Shown here: piece by piece, positions 23,444 through 33,960 of the stretch
Layout: each line of letters opens with the position of its first letter
How positions within the stretch are numbered: position 1 is the stretch's first letter
From: Acanthamoeba lenticulata
Lineage: Eukaryota; Discosea; Longamoebia; Acanthamoebidae
DNA length: 64,000 nt
Direction of reading: 5' to 3'
Assembly: GCA_002179805.1 (NCBI GenBank)
Contig: NAVB01000608.1
Coordinates: forward strand, 1-64,000
Program-made: the position numbers and the translations under genes
Notes under the pieces: model-generated
What the model was told of the DNA's origin: nothing
The model's input: only the letters and a program-made list of their open reading frames with translations
Databases searched by the model: none

Positions 23444-25761
23444 TCAGTCGTGGTGGTGACGGCGGCGGCGCGGACTGCGGCTGCGGGAGGACGGGGATGA
23501 AGACGACGAGCTCCTTCGCCGTCGTCTCCGCCGGCCATGACGCTCCTCGGTTTCACGGCTTCTGCTGCGGCTCCTGTCCCGCCTTCTCCTGTCCCTCTCT
23601 CGGTCTGGGCTTTGCCTGTGGCGACGACCGCGTTCTTCGTCATCATCGTCGTCTCTTCCTCGCTCCTTCCTCGTTGTCATCCTCGTGGATGCGTCAGCAT
23701 CAGCATCGTTTCTCTTCCTCTTCTTGGTCTCGTCGCTTTCTTCCTCCCGAGGCTTGCTCGCCGCTGCTCCGCCACGAAGCTCAGAAACAACACTCTCCTT
23801 CCCGGTGGTGATGAGGTGCGCGAGCAGCTTGGCCCGCATCATCCGCTTACGCTTCTTGGCCTCATCTTCAGTCGAGGGCCCAGCATCGGCTTCACCAACA
23901 ACGACAGCGCTGTCGGGCTGTGCCGGCTGGGGCTGAGGCTCGGGCTGCAGTTGGAGCGGCTGCACCCATCCGCGAGGCACGTAGCCGACCTGCTTGCCTT
24001 CGCGCTCGACTTGTAGCCACCCGCCCTCGGTCTCGCGTCCGACCAGCACCTGGCCCGCCTGAGAGATCGCACATGTGCGCAGCAGTCCCCCAATGACCAC
24101 CGTGTTTGAGACAACGACCCCTTCGCCCGGCCAATGCTTCTCCCCATTATTCGAACGCAGGGCGGGTGCGAACCTGCATGGCCATCTCGCCTGGCCGCTC
24201 AGGCTTGAAGTCGTACAGCGCCACGTAGCTCTGTTTGCCCGACGCCGCTGGGCCACTTGTGCTGATGGCAGTCGTTGTTGTCGTCGTTGTTGAGGACATT
24301 GTTGAAGACGTTGTTGAAGACGTTGTTGTGGAGGACGTTGTGGTGTTGGCTTCATCACCGGCGGTGGTGGCGGTGGCCGGCTCGACCTTGAAGGGCTCGT
24401 CCTCGTCGTTGTAGTCAGCCACAAGGCTCAGCGCAAACTCGCTCGCGCGCGACTTGGCCTCGTCCTCGCGGCGCTTGGCCTCCTCGAGGCGGTCCATGAG
24501 GAGCCGCAGGTACGGGTTGAGCGGGTGGCCCTCCACGAGGAACAGAAACATCGGGTTGTCCTGCTGCTGCCGCTTCAGCGTAGCGAGCGCCTCGGGGCCC
24601 TGCCTGAAGAGGAAGGCCGCCGTCTTCTCGATGATGACGCCCATCTTCTTCAACGTCGGCTGCGCATTGACAAATAAGGTGAGAAATAACATAATATAAA
24701 ATGAATTAAATAATATTAAATAATCATTAAATATTTAAAAATAAAGGCAAGTAGGGTGCGCACGGTGACGACGCCCTCGGGCACGGGCTGCGGTGGCTCG
24801 TAGGGCTCGTCGACGTCCTCTTCGTCGCGCCGCTTGGTCTTTTTCTCATGATCGGCATCGGATTGCTGCTTGCAGGCCGCGGCCTCGTCCCTTCGCCGCT
24901 TCTCCTCCTCTTCTTCTTGGTCATCGAGCTTCGTCAGCGCGCTGTAGTCGAGTGGCACGAGGCTGTAGGTGGCCTGCCTGTCCTGCTGCATCTTCTGCCG
25001 CTTCATCTCCTCCTCTGCATGGTCATGTGGAGTGGAGCGCAAGGGTGACGGTGAGCTCACGATGAAGTGGAGTCGCGCAGCGTGGTAAAGCAGGACATCA
25101 ATCCTGCTCAACAACAATGGCGGTGCTGGAGATGGCGCACTACACAACTCAACTTACTTCTTTGTCTCGTGATGACATCATCAGGGAGTCATACGAGAGC
25201 ATCAGCAACAACTTTAACAGGAAGACTGAATCATCTTGGGACAGCATAGGGAGTGGCGCAGTTCTGCCGTGTCGTCAAAGACCCCGAACGGAATCGTTGC
25301 ACACTAGGTTGTGAAGGAGCATGTATACCTTTGTAAACGTCCTCGCTGTGGAGGACCATGTCCCAGTAACGCTCCTTGTCCAGTTTCTTGTTGAGCTTAA
25401 GCTCCCTCTCATACTTGGGATCGCTTGGCTTGCGTGTGCGTGACAAAGTGTCCCATTTGCCCGCGTGCCGATCAAAGAGCTTTACATCGGTAAGCAGAGC
25501 ACGGGCATCGTAGCGATCGATCAATAGGTCTTCGTTGCCCATCCAGGGAAGCAAGTGGTCACCGCGTTCAACCGAATCTGAGAGCTTGTCATTCCGGAAC
25601 AGTTGCGATTCATACCCCATCACGACGAGTTCGCCCAAGAATTGTTGCTGCTTTTCAGCATCGCTGAGCGGTCTCTTGCGGGCATCTCGGCCCCTCTTGC
25701 GGGTCTCGCCTTCCAACGGCTCGAATGCATTGAAGAAGATACCGTCTCGCTTCTGCTGCAT
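23444..25761 (-). CDS. SWAP-family splicing regulator with SH3 domain and RS tail
   Basis: The gene is related to suppressor-of-white-apricot proteins, which regulate alternative splicing in the nucleus. The N-terminus carries the DRY_EERY domain: QQFLGELVVMGYESQLFRND, HLLPWMGNEDLLIDRYDAR. A Glu/Arg/Lys-rich linker follows, then a SURP module: MGVIIEKTAAFLFRQGPEAL and NPMFLFLVEGHPLNPYLRLL. Only one SURP is seen, where animal SFSWAP has two. Next is a complete SH3 domain (YVALYDFKPERPGEMAM, VLVGRETEGGWLQV, GYVPRGWVQPL), which is not a standard part of this family. The C-terminus is an RS-like region (RDRSRSRSRETEE, SRSRSPRRRR). The start at 25761 is the first ATG in frame and sits 56 bases from the divergent neighbour. 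Confidence 0.85.
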
Positions 25762-25817
25762 CTCATGTCAGGCGAGAAGAGCAAAGAGGGCAAAAAAGAA
25801 AAAGAAGAAACAAAAAC
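25762..25817. promoter_or_regulatory. 56-base divergent spacer
   Basis: This purine-rich stretch (plus strand) lies between two divergent start codons. It is too short for two separate core promoters, so they must overlap, or leaders start inside the neighbouring gene. The plus gene could alternatively use the next in-frame ATG at 25833. Confidence 0.4.
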
Positions 25818-26754
25818 ATGAAAACACAGAAGATGGAAGAACACGAATGTAGTCACGCATCGTGTGTTTCCTCCGGCTCTGTGGATGAGCTGCTCATAGA
25901 AACGATGGATGTGGTGCTAAATGTACAGGCGGAGACGTCCTCCTTCGCGACTACCCCTTTTTCCGCGCCCAACAAGAGGAAGCGACCAGCCGAGTTGGCC
26001 GTTGCAATTGAATCTATTCGTTCCTCCCATCGTGCTCAGTTGAACCTCGAGAAACACGAAGGTACGTTGCCATTAATTCATATTTCGATTTTTTTTCATA
26101 GCTCACCAACGTCGTCTGCACCATGAAGAGGTGGAAGTGCTGGCAGAGTTTGCTACGGGCTGGGCTCGCTGCCGACGCAGCGACGGTCAAACGGGCCTCG
26201 TTCCTCGCAATAAGCTGTCTCTTCTCTCTCACGACGACTACGCTTCATCTCCCGCGTTGCCTCTTCCTTCTTCGTCATCACCGTCCTCTACATTCCGCTT
26301 CCCCTTCAGCTCGTCCACGACTCCCTTTTGTTTTCTCGCTTCTTCTTCGTCTACGTTTTCCTCTTCATCGGCAAGCACCAGCTCGCCTTTTACATCTTGT
26401 TCATCCTCATCATCGCTTTCCTCCTACTTCCCCTCTTCAGCCGCCGAGCCTACAAGTATGCTCGGTGAGACCGATCAGCTTCTGCATGGCCCTGAGGGCG
26501 AATACGAGCGGCCTACGTCAGACGTGGACCCCATTATCGGCTCACAGACGACGTCTTGGGGTCATGTCTTATCCACACCACCTTTCTCTTCCTCAACAAC
26601 ACTACAGCCTTTCCCCGTTCTTCTTTCTTCATCCACATTCTCGTCTTCTTCGTCGCCACTGCAGCCACCTCGGCAACGGCGCCGACACGGCTCGCGACGC
26701 TCATCGGCCCTGAGCTCCACCTCAACGTCTGCAGCCTCTGGGCGGTGCTTGTGA
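25818..26754 (+). CDS. SH3-containing protein; C-terminal reading frame uncertain
   Basis: The first exon encodes CSHASCVSSGSVDELLIE and NKRKRPAELAVAIESIR, then splices (GTACGT...TTCATAG) into a sequence matching the second half of an SH3 domain, VEVLAEFATGWARCRRSDGQ and TGLVPRNKLSLL; the ALYDY half is not obvious. From about 26235 two frames compete. The frame continuous with the SH3 is open but extremely Ser-rich and ends at TGA 26752-26754. The frame starting one base earlier, from 26238, encodes hydrophobic, C-ending codons (RFFFVYVFLFIGKHQ, LAFYILFILIIAFLLLPLF) and, after a possible GTGAGA...CGTCAG intron at 26465-26521, another hydrophobic stretch (FFIHILVFFVATAA). Codon usage favours the hydrophobic frame there. 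The end coordinate follows the Ser-rich frame. Confidence 0.45.
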
Positions 26755-26822
26755 ATGCGTTTTTTTTAATTTTTATTTTATTTTAAAAAATCAATAAAAA
26801 GAATTAAACAACTTTTTGGGGT
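26755..26822. terminator. convergent 3' spacer with AATAAA
   Basis: This very A/T-rich spacer between converging genes contains AATAAA near 26793 on the plus strand, a likely poly(A) signal for the SH3 gene. The minus-strand AP-4 stop lies immediately after. Confidence 0.45.
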
Positions 26823-29800
26823 TCAGTTCAGGACGCGATCAATGTGGCGGGACACGGTCTCTGTGAAGAGCTTGTTGGTCGTGCGCCTGCAGTACAGATG
26901 ACGAACATGTGCCGTGTCTTAGACAGGTTCCACCAGGAAGAGAGAGAGACGGGCGATACGTACACGCTCAGCTCCACGTTGGAGGGAGAAGCGACTTTGC
27001 CATGAACCAGTACAAGGTCGTTGCCGCCGATCAATCGAGCGCACGAGATGGCCTCCGCACGGATGGTCTGGATGTGGTGCAGGTTGAGCTGCGTCTCCAT
27101 GAACTGAACGAGCTGCTGGATGGTGGTGATGGCCGGCACAAGCTTCTTGATCTTATTGGGCTGTCCGTAGGTGCCCCACTTCTTCCCGTACTCGTCCGTC
27201 GTCATGGAGAATGGCCTGCCAATCATGGTCAACACGTGCATAAGCGGCTGACGCACACAAGCGCGAAAGCGTACCGTAAAAGCTCGGTGACGTGGAGTGG
27301 CAGAGTGAACTGCAGCCGCTTAGGCTGGTTCCTGTCATTCGTGTAGCTCGCGTTGATCTGTGTTTGCCAAAGGATTCGATTTTAAAATAAATAAATAAAA
27401 CAAATAATGAAACAAATAAAACGCGGCTGAGCACAATAATCCCGCAAGAGATGATTTCAGGAAGGACAGGGCGGGCACCTTGAAGTGTAGACCGACGCCG
27501 AGCTTGACAAAGGTGAGGAAGGCGCATAGGGCAATGGTCGACTGGCCGGTAAGGCGGGTCAGCCGGAAAGTGCCGCGGAGGGCGCCTCCGTCCTCGACCG
27601 GCGAGGTGGAGACGTCAACGCCCTCCACGCTAACGAAGCGTGGCTTCACGTTGTCGGGCACCTCAATGGTGGCGGTGATATTGCTCTGCGCTTGTACATT
27701 CAAATTGCTGATAAATAGCACCAACACGAGCTCGTTTTCCTGTGATGGCGACGTCAGCAACAATTGAATAATAAAAATAATAATCGACAAAGCCCGACCT
27801 TGTGGATGAAGTAGTGCGACGCGTGGAGGGTGCCATCTTCGCTCAGGACCTTGTTCGTGCTTGGGCTCCGCTTCCACGGGCCAGCACCTGTTTGAAAAAT
27901 AGAGGTTAATATAACGTTAAAATAATATAACTAAAAGGTAAAGAAAATGACGAATGGAGAACCAATGTCGCGCAGGAGGTGAGGCGGGAAGTTGAAGTTG
28001 GTGAAGTCGAGGTTCCCGTTGTGCTTATGCGACATGATCAAGGCCGGAGCCGGTGTCGCCTGAAGTATATCGTCGCTTCTCGACCGCTGCGCCGCCGGTG
28101 AAGCGCCACCGCCAGGAGTCGTCGCGAGGTTGAGCCCGCCCAACAGGTCGTCGATTGAGGCTGAGCGGGCCGGCAAAAGCGCTGAGGTGGCCGATGACGT
28201 TGATGATGCTGCCGGAAAGTCGACATCAATGAGCAATTGGCTCGACGAGGACTGCACCGGCGAGCTGAGCAAATCGCCCGCGGGCTGGTCGTCAAAGTGG
28301 GGCAGAAGCGCCGCTGTGGGAGCGCCGCCTCCGGAGCCGGTGACAGAGGGCGAGAGCGGGGGCGACCGGAGGCCGCCGGCAAGCTCGTGCGATCCGCCGG
28401 AGGTCGGATGCATCTTGCGCGTCCTTGAAGCGCTGCGCAGCGATTGGGCGGCCTGCTCTCCGCTGCCGTTGGAGGTCGTGACAAGACCGGCAAACAGACC
28501 CTTGTCCTCCCTCGAGATCGTCTTCTCCGCAAAGATCGACGTCTTCTCGGTCTCGCGGTCGCGCTTCGTCTCGGAGAAGCCGCCGCTACCCTCCCTGCGC
28601 CAGCGACGTACAAGCGTGAGAAACGGACCGTCAACAGTCTGGCCAAGAAGACGTACGAAAAGAGGGGCTCGGTGGACGCCGGAGCGGCGGGCGACGATGC
28701 TGGGGGCAGGTAGCCAGCGTCGCTGCCGCCAGTCTTGGCCGGAGCGGCGGACGCGGTGGGAAGGTCGCCCTGGTATCCTGCCTTTGACCACTTGCGCGGG
28801 CCCGCAGGCAAGCTACTGCCGCCAATAGTGCCGATGGTGGGCGAGGCCAAAGTCGGCGGGGACGCCGCCGTCGCTGCCGGAGTCGCTGCAGTGGCCGCAA
28901 TCAACGGGCTCGGCGTAGGGAGCAGCGCCCGCGGAGCCTTCGGCTCGGCATACTTTTCGAACTTGAGCTGCTTTCGCTCCGATTTCCGTGACGGCACTGA
29001 ACAAGATTGTAAAAATAAGCCACAGAGCTTGTTCACCACCGAGAAGCTGCAGTGATAGGAGAGGAGCAGGCAAGAGGAAGCGTTCGTCGGTACCGAGCTG
29101 CGCCTCGCCCGAGAAATCGGGCCTGTGATCCGGGCGGAGGTAGGGACGGGCGCCGGCGGCCAACTGGGTCTGCACAAAATCGTCGAGGAACGACATGCGC
29201 TCGTCCACCAGGATGTCCTCGCAACTGAGGACCAGCCACAAATGGTTGTTGAGGAATGAAATAATTTGCAAATCGGGGTGTTGGACGATTGCATGCATTC
29301 ATGATGCGCTCTGTACCTGGCGTCGATGGGCAAGACGTGGCGCATTACGTCGGGAACGCCGATGAGGGCTTCAAACTCGTAGCAGCGCTACGTTTGGAGG
29401 AAGACACCACAAGAAGGCCTGTCAATCCACTGAGCTGGCCTCTGATAGCACGCAAATGAAGGGATACCTGCTGAAGGTCGATGTGGCGGGAGCGCTTGTA
29501 CTTGAAGATGGTCTCTTCGATGGACGGCGGGCAGTGATTCATCTGCGCCACAAGCTTCATAAGCCCCGTCACGATCCAGCATCGGGTCTCGCTGCCTGCT
29601 CACGAGCAGATCGCCCGCCCGTCATCCCCATTAGTGTGGCTCTGGCGCGGCGAGTCCACGTCAATAGTAAGCTGTGTGAAGCGCACTCTGGTGGGCTTGC
29701 TCGAGAAGCAGGAGAAGGCGATCGGCGATCTGGTTGAGGGCGTGCGTGGGCGAGAGGTAGCCGTATTCGGCGAGAACCCACACGGCAAGCTGAACGAGCA

Positions 29801-31901
29801 CGTCGGGCACGACAGGCTCGCGCTCGAGAATGTCCATGAGCTTGGTGACGGCGTAGATCCGCAGTTCCTCGTCACCGTGCGCATCGTCCACGCCCTCAGC
29901 GATGAGCTGCATGAGGTTGTGCGCGATCTCCGACCGCACGAGGTCACCACCGAGCAGGAACACGCGCGTCATTGTCTCGATGAACCACTCGTTGTTGGGC
30001 GAGAACCGCTCGGCCAGCTGCGTGATGCGCGATACGAGCTCCGTGCGCAGGTGGAGGTCGGAGGTCGTAGCCAGATGGTCGATCATCTTCTGCGTGATGA
30101 CCTCCACGTTGGCCGGATTCGTCATCTTGTACAACAGGTCCAGCGTCTGGGACAGGGGAGACGTGAGCATAATTATTTAGGCTGAAATTAAATTGTAATT
30201 TAAACCAAAACCGCACCTTGCGCTTGAGGGTGTCGTCGGGAGAGCGCAGACAGTCGACAACTTGCATCTGGTGGCGCTGCACGTATCTGGCATCGATGGT
30301 AATGATCATGCTCAGGCCGTCGATGCCCATGTACTTGAGATTGTTGCTGTGCATACAGTGGGGCACAAACGTGAGTACGCGGAATCTCATCAATAAGAGG
30401 GGCCTCACCTCTTGCTGGTAATGAACAGCGAGATAGCGTTGGCGGCGACGTCGAGCAGGGCCGGTCTGGGGTAGATCGAAGCGATCGTCTTCACGCACTC
30501 GTAGACCAAAGCTGCATGCGTGGACACAATAAGGTCCTCCTCCGTAAGAGTTCATTTAAAGGAGAGCATACCGTAGGCGGCGTTGTTGGTCGTGGGCTGC
30601 TTGATGGTCTCCAGCAGCGAGTCATACATGTGCTCGCTCACGCGCTTGTCGTTGGCCCCGAGCAGGCCCAGGAGGCGGATGAGCTTGATCTGGATCCAGG
30701 GCGCCGGGACGTGGTGGTACTCGTAGTGCTTGGGCAACCGCTTCTGAACGATCTGCTTGAGGATCGACACGAGCGTGGGTACGATGTCCTTCCACACCCG
30801 CGCGTCCTTCTGTTGTTCGACAAGAACACAATTGAGCTATCAGCTTGAGCGCCAAATGTGGACGTTGGTGAAGTCACTGACGTACTCGGACGAGATACTC
30901 GAGGAGATTGAGCGTGGCGCCCATGACGGACGGGTCGGCATCGCAGAGCGCCCTCCGGACCTTTTCGTGCAGGTGATCGACACTGGTGGGCGACAGGAGG
31001 AAGAAACGCAGCAACGCCATCACGGCCTTCTTGCGCACCACAGCCCTGGAGAACATCGCCGTCAACGGATCCAAATACGCGCATCCACGGGTGTGGCTTA
31101 TGTGGAAGGGTGGTGAGAAAGTACTTGTCGTGGAGGAGCAGTTCAGTGACGAGAGGCAGCACAGCCGGGATGGTCTCCTCGCTGATGAGGTGCGACAGCG
31201 CCGTGAGTGCCGCGCACACGTGCAACTGGTTGGTGCTGCTCAAGTCCTGCTCTCCGCCCGAGGGACAGAGATAGAGTGAGAAGGAGAAGAAGACAAATGT
31301 GAACAAGCATCAAAGTGGGAAGCGGCACCCGCCGAAGTGAGCTGATGAGGAGGATGAGGAGCTCGTGGTCGCGATGCAGGAACGACGCAACGGCAATGTA
31401 GCCCACCCACTTGTCCATGAGCTTAGACTGCTGGGTCATGTTGATGGCGTGGATGTAGCCCCACGACACGTCATGTCCCAGCATCTCGCAGTACAAGAGT
31501 CGTACAACGTATTCCCTCATGTGTTTCTGTTTTCCGCGGCAGAGTGTGGATCAGCTGCACTGCCGGCAACCCCCAACGAAGTGAAGGAGGGAAGGATTTG
31601 TGTACAGCATTGTCGGGTTGCGTAATGACGGAACGAAGCAATTTGATCTCTCTTTCAATAATCAAATCTTCCTCCTGTTGGTACGGCAGGGTTAGTCAAG
31701 GCAAGGTCTACGAAGCTGAGAAGCAGGGATAGCTTGTACGAGTTTGGATTTCGCCTCGCCGATGCCCTTGATTAAGTTGAAGAAATCGCTGCTGAGCGCT
31801 CCGCCGCCATTGGTGGTGAACTGCATCTGCATGAGCGAGCTCAGGCCCTGCAACGTGTTGCCCAGACCCAGTTTGCCCAGGCCCCCATCCTTTTTGCTCA
31901 T
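26823..31901 (-). CDS. ap4e: AP-4 complex epsilon adaptin
   Basis: AP-4 is a non-clathrin adaptor acting at the trans-Golgi network. The start [11 protein letters not shown] leads to [17 protein letters not shown] and [18 protein letters not shown], then [39 protein letters not shown] and [20 protein letters not shown]. It continues with [48 protein letters not shown] and [20 protein letters not shown]. This pattern is the epsilon rather than gamma or alpha trunk. A Ser/Ala/Gly-rich hinge (around 28,000-28,900) contains [13 protein letters not shown]. An ear-like C-terminus follows ([58 protein letters not shown]), ending HIDRVLN. At least 15 introns are present. Only 58 bases separate the start from the NPRL2 stop. 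Confidence 0.9.
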
Positions 31902-31959
31902 CTTGTCGCGCGACCGCAATAAAATGAAATAAAATTAACTTTAAATGAAAAGAAACGTT

Positions 31960-33646
31960 TTACTTTGAGATGATGGTGTAGTTTTGTGTTTCGAGCATCT
32001 CCCTCACCTCCTCGTAGCTCTTCCCAAGTTCGCAGCAAATCTCATCAAACGAATGGCTGCCATCCACCAGACTGCAGGTCATCGAACTGGTTAGGACTCA
32101 CGGCCTTTTCCCAAGGCATATGTAGGGAGGGGTGGAGCATACTCTCTGATGTGCTTGGGCAGACGGCTTTTGGGCTGGCCCGAGGCGAGCAACGGATTAG
32201 GCGGCGAGTAGAGCGGGTACTTGTGCACTCGTCGCAGGAAGCCATTAACCAGCCCGAAGGTGACCAGCTTCCTGTCGTCGATGTTGAGCGATCGGGTGTC
32301 GTTGTCCAGGCAAAAGTCTCGGAAGGTGACTGCTGGCCGCAGCCCGCAGTAGAGCGCAAAGATCTTGGCAAAGGGCGGTGGCGTGGTGCCTGCAGCGTTG
32401 TGTCAACAAAGAAGACTCCAAGCCACAGGGGCGGAGGCTTATCGCCGTACCGGGCACGCAGACGTAGCGCTGACACTCTTTCTGCATGGCCACGTTGTTG
32501 TAGAGCATTTGAATGCGAGGCGTGCACACGTAGACGTTGGAGAACTGGAAGATGTCGATCATGGTGATGCACTCGTAGTACAGGAGATGGCGCATAACTT
32601 CTCGGATCAGATCGATGTGACATCCGCTCTCGCTTGCGATTCGCTTCACATAGCGTACGCCGTCGATGTATGGCACGATCTGCACAGGTTAACCTCCGTT
32701 TAGTATTGGATCGAGCCTAAGAGAGGGTCATGAGGCAAGCAGCACCTGTTGGACGGTGAGCTCCCAGTCTTTGGTCATGAGCGCATCGAGATCTTTGATG
32801 CGCACAGGTACCTGGTGTGCATAAACCTCCGGTGGTGGCGGTCGCTTAGGGAAAAGCCGCAGGTAGATGGTGTTGGCCTCATCTGCATTAAGAATAAGCG
32901 TTTAGGTTACATGTGCGACAAGAACACAGCAAACCAGACTACCAGAGTACTGGTTTGAAGTACCGATGGGAATACAACAGGCGCCACGGCTGTTGAGGGA
33001 AGTCCATATCTGCTCAAGCAGCTTGCGTAGTCGGTCGCCAGTGGCGGTGTGCGAGAGAAACTCGCTCTCGCACTGCAGCGCGAGTGAGATGAGAGGCGCA
33101 CTGGTGCTAGCACGCAGGCTGAAAGCTAGAACATGTACCTCGAGCGCAATGAAAATGTTGGCCAGCTTGCGCAAAACGGGCTTGTAGACAGCCACGTCGG
33201 TGTCTGGGTCGAAGACAAAGCACACGTTGAACCTGGTTTAATCAAGGCATGAATAAGCAACGAGGAAATAGACCACATGAACGTGCAAACGTACCAGAGA
33301 GCGTTACGAGCAAACTTGTTGTGCTCCAAACAGACGGGGAAGCCCATCACCTTCAAGCCGCATGCCGTTCTGCCAGTAAAGGCGTAAGTACTTGCACTAC
33401 AGGGAGTTTGAAAACTCTCAGAGGAGCGTACAGAGAGATGAGCTTGCCACACAACTGAGGCTTGGTGATAATGTAATCGGTTATGGCTTCGAAGCCCTCT
33501 TTGCCTAAAGTCCTGCCAGTGCGCACTAAATCAAAGATTTGAAAAATGAAAACGAAAACATGCACTGCATACCCTTCTGGCACCTGATGCGAAAGCTTGG
33601 GTCCTGCTATGGGGTCAAACTCACTGTACAGGACCGCCCGCAACAT
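31960..33646 (-). CDS. nprl2: NPRL2, GATOR1 subunit
   Basis: NPRL2 works with NPRL3 and DEPDC5 as a GAP for Rag GTPases and represses TORC1 when amino acids are low. It starts LRAVLYSEFDPIAGPKLSHQ, the typical longin-like N-terminus. It continues with AITDYIITKPQLCGKLISLY, FNVCFVFDPDTDVAVYKPVL and RKLANIFIALE. The middle part has YLRLFPKRPPPPEVYAHQVP and IKDLDALMTKDWELTVQQI; the C-terminal winged-helix part has CITMIDIFQFSNVYVCTPRI and LVTFGLVNGFLRRVHKYPLY, and the end is QNYTIISK. Eight or so short introns fit. The protein looks complete and colinear with animal and fungal NPRL2. Confidence 0.92.
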
Positions 33647-33960
33647 CGCACTAGGTCGGAACGCGGAACCGGCTGCAGGACCAAGAATTTCTAACCTTTT
33701 CTTCCTCTGGCCAACCTGTTTTCTTTCTCGCTTTCAACTCCCGAGATCCAAATTTTCGTGTTCTATTTCGTGGTTGGGCTGGCGAAAGCTTTGTTTTTCA
33801 CCACCGGCAATACTATTAACGGGGTGCTCCTGCCTCATCGTCCGAACAGCTGGGTGATCTTGCCACTTGGACTGCCCTGAGCCTTGCCGGCTTGCCCTTT
33901 GCCACCTAGCACGCTACATTTGGAAACCGATAATTTGCTGCATTTCTGCAGAATCGCGTG
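33647..33960. promoter_or_regulatory. divergent promoter region
   Basis: The 314 bases between the NPRL2 start (minus) and the PH/coiled-coil gene start (plus) lack a convincing coding frame. The middle is pyrimidine-rich. It should carry both promoters. Confidence 0.45.
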
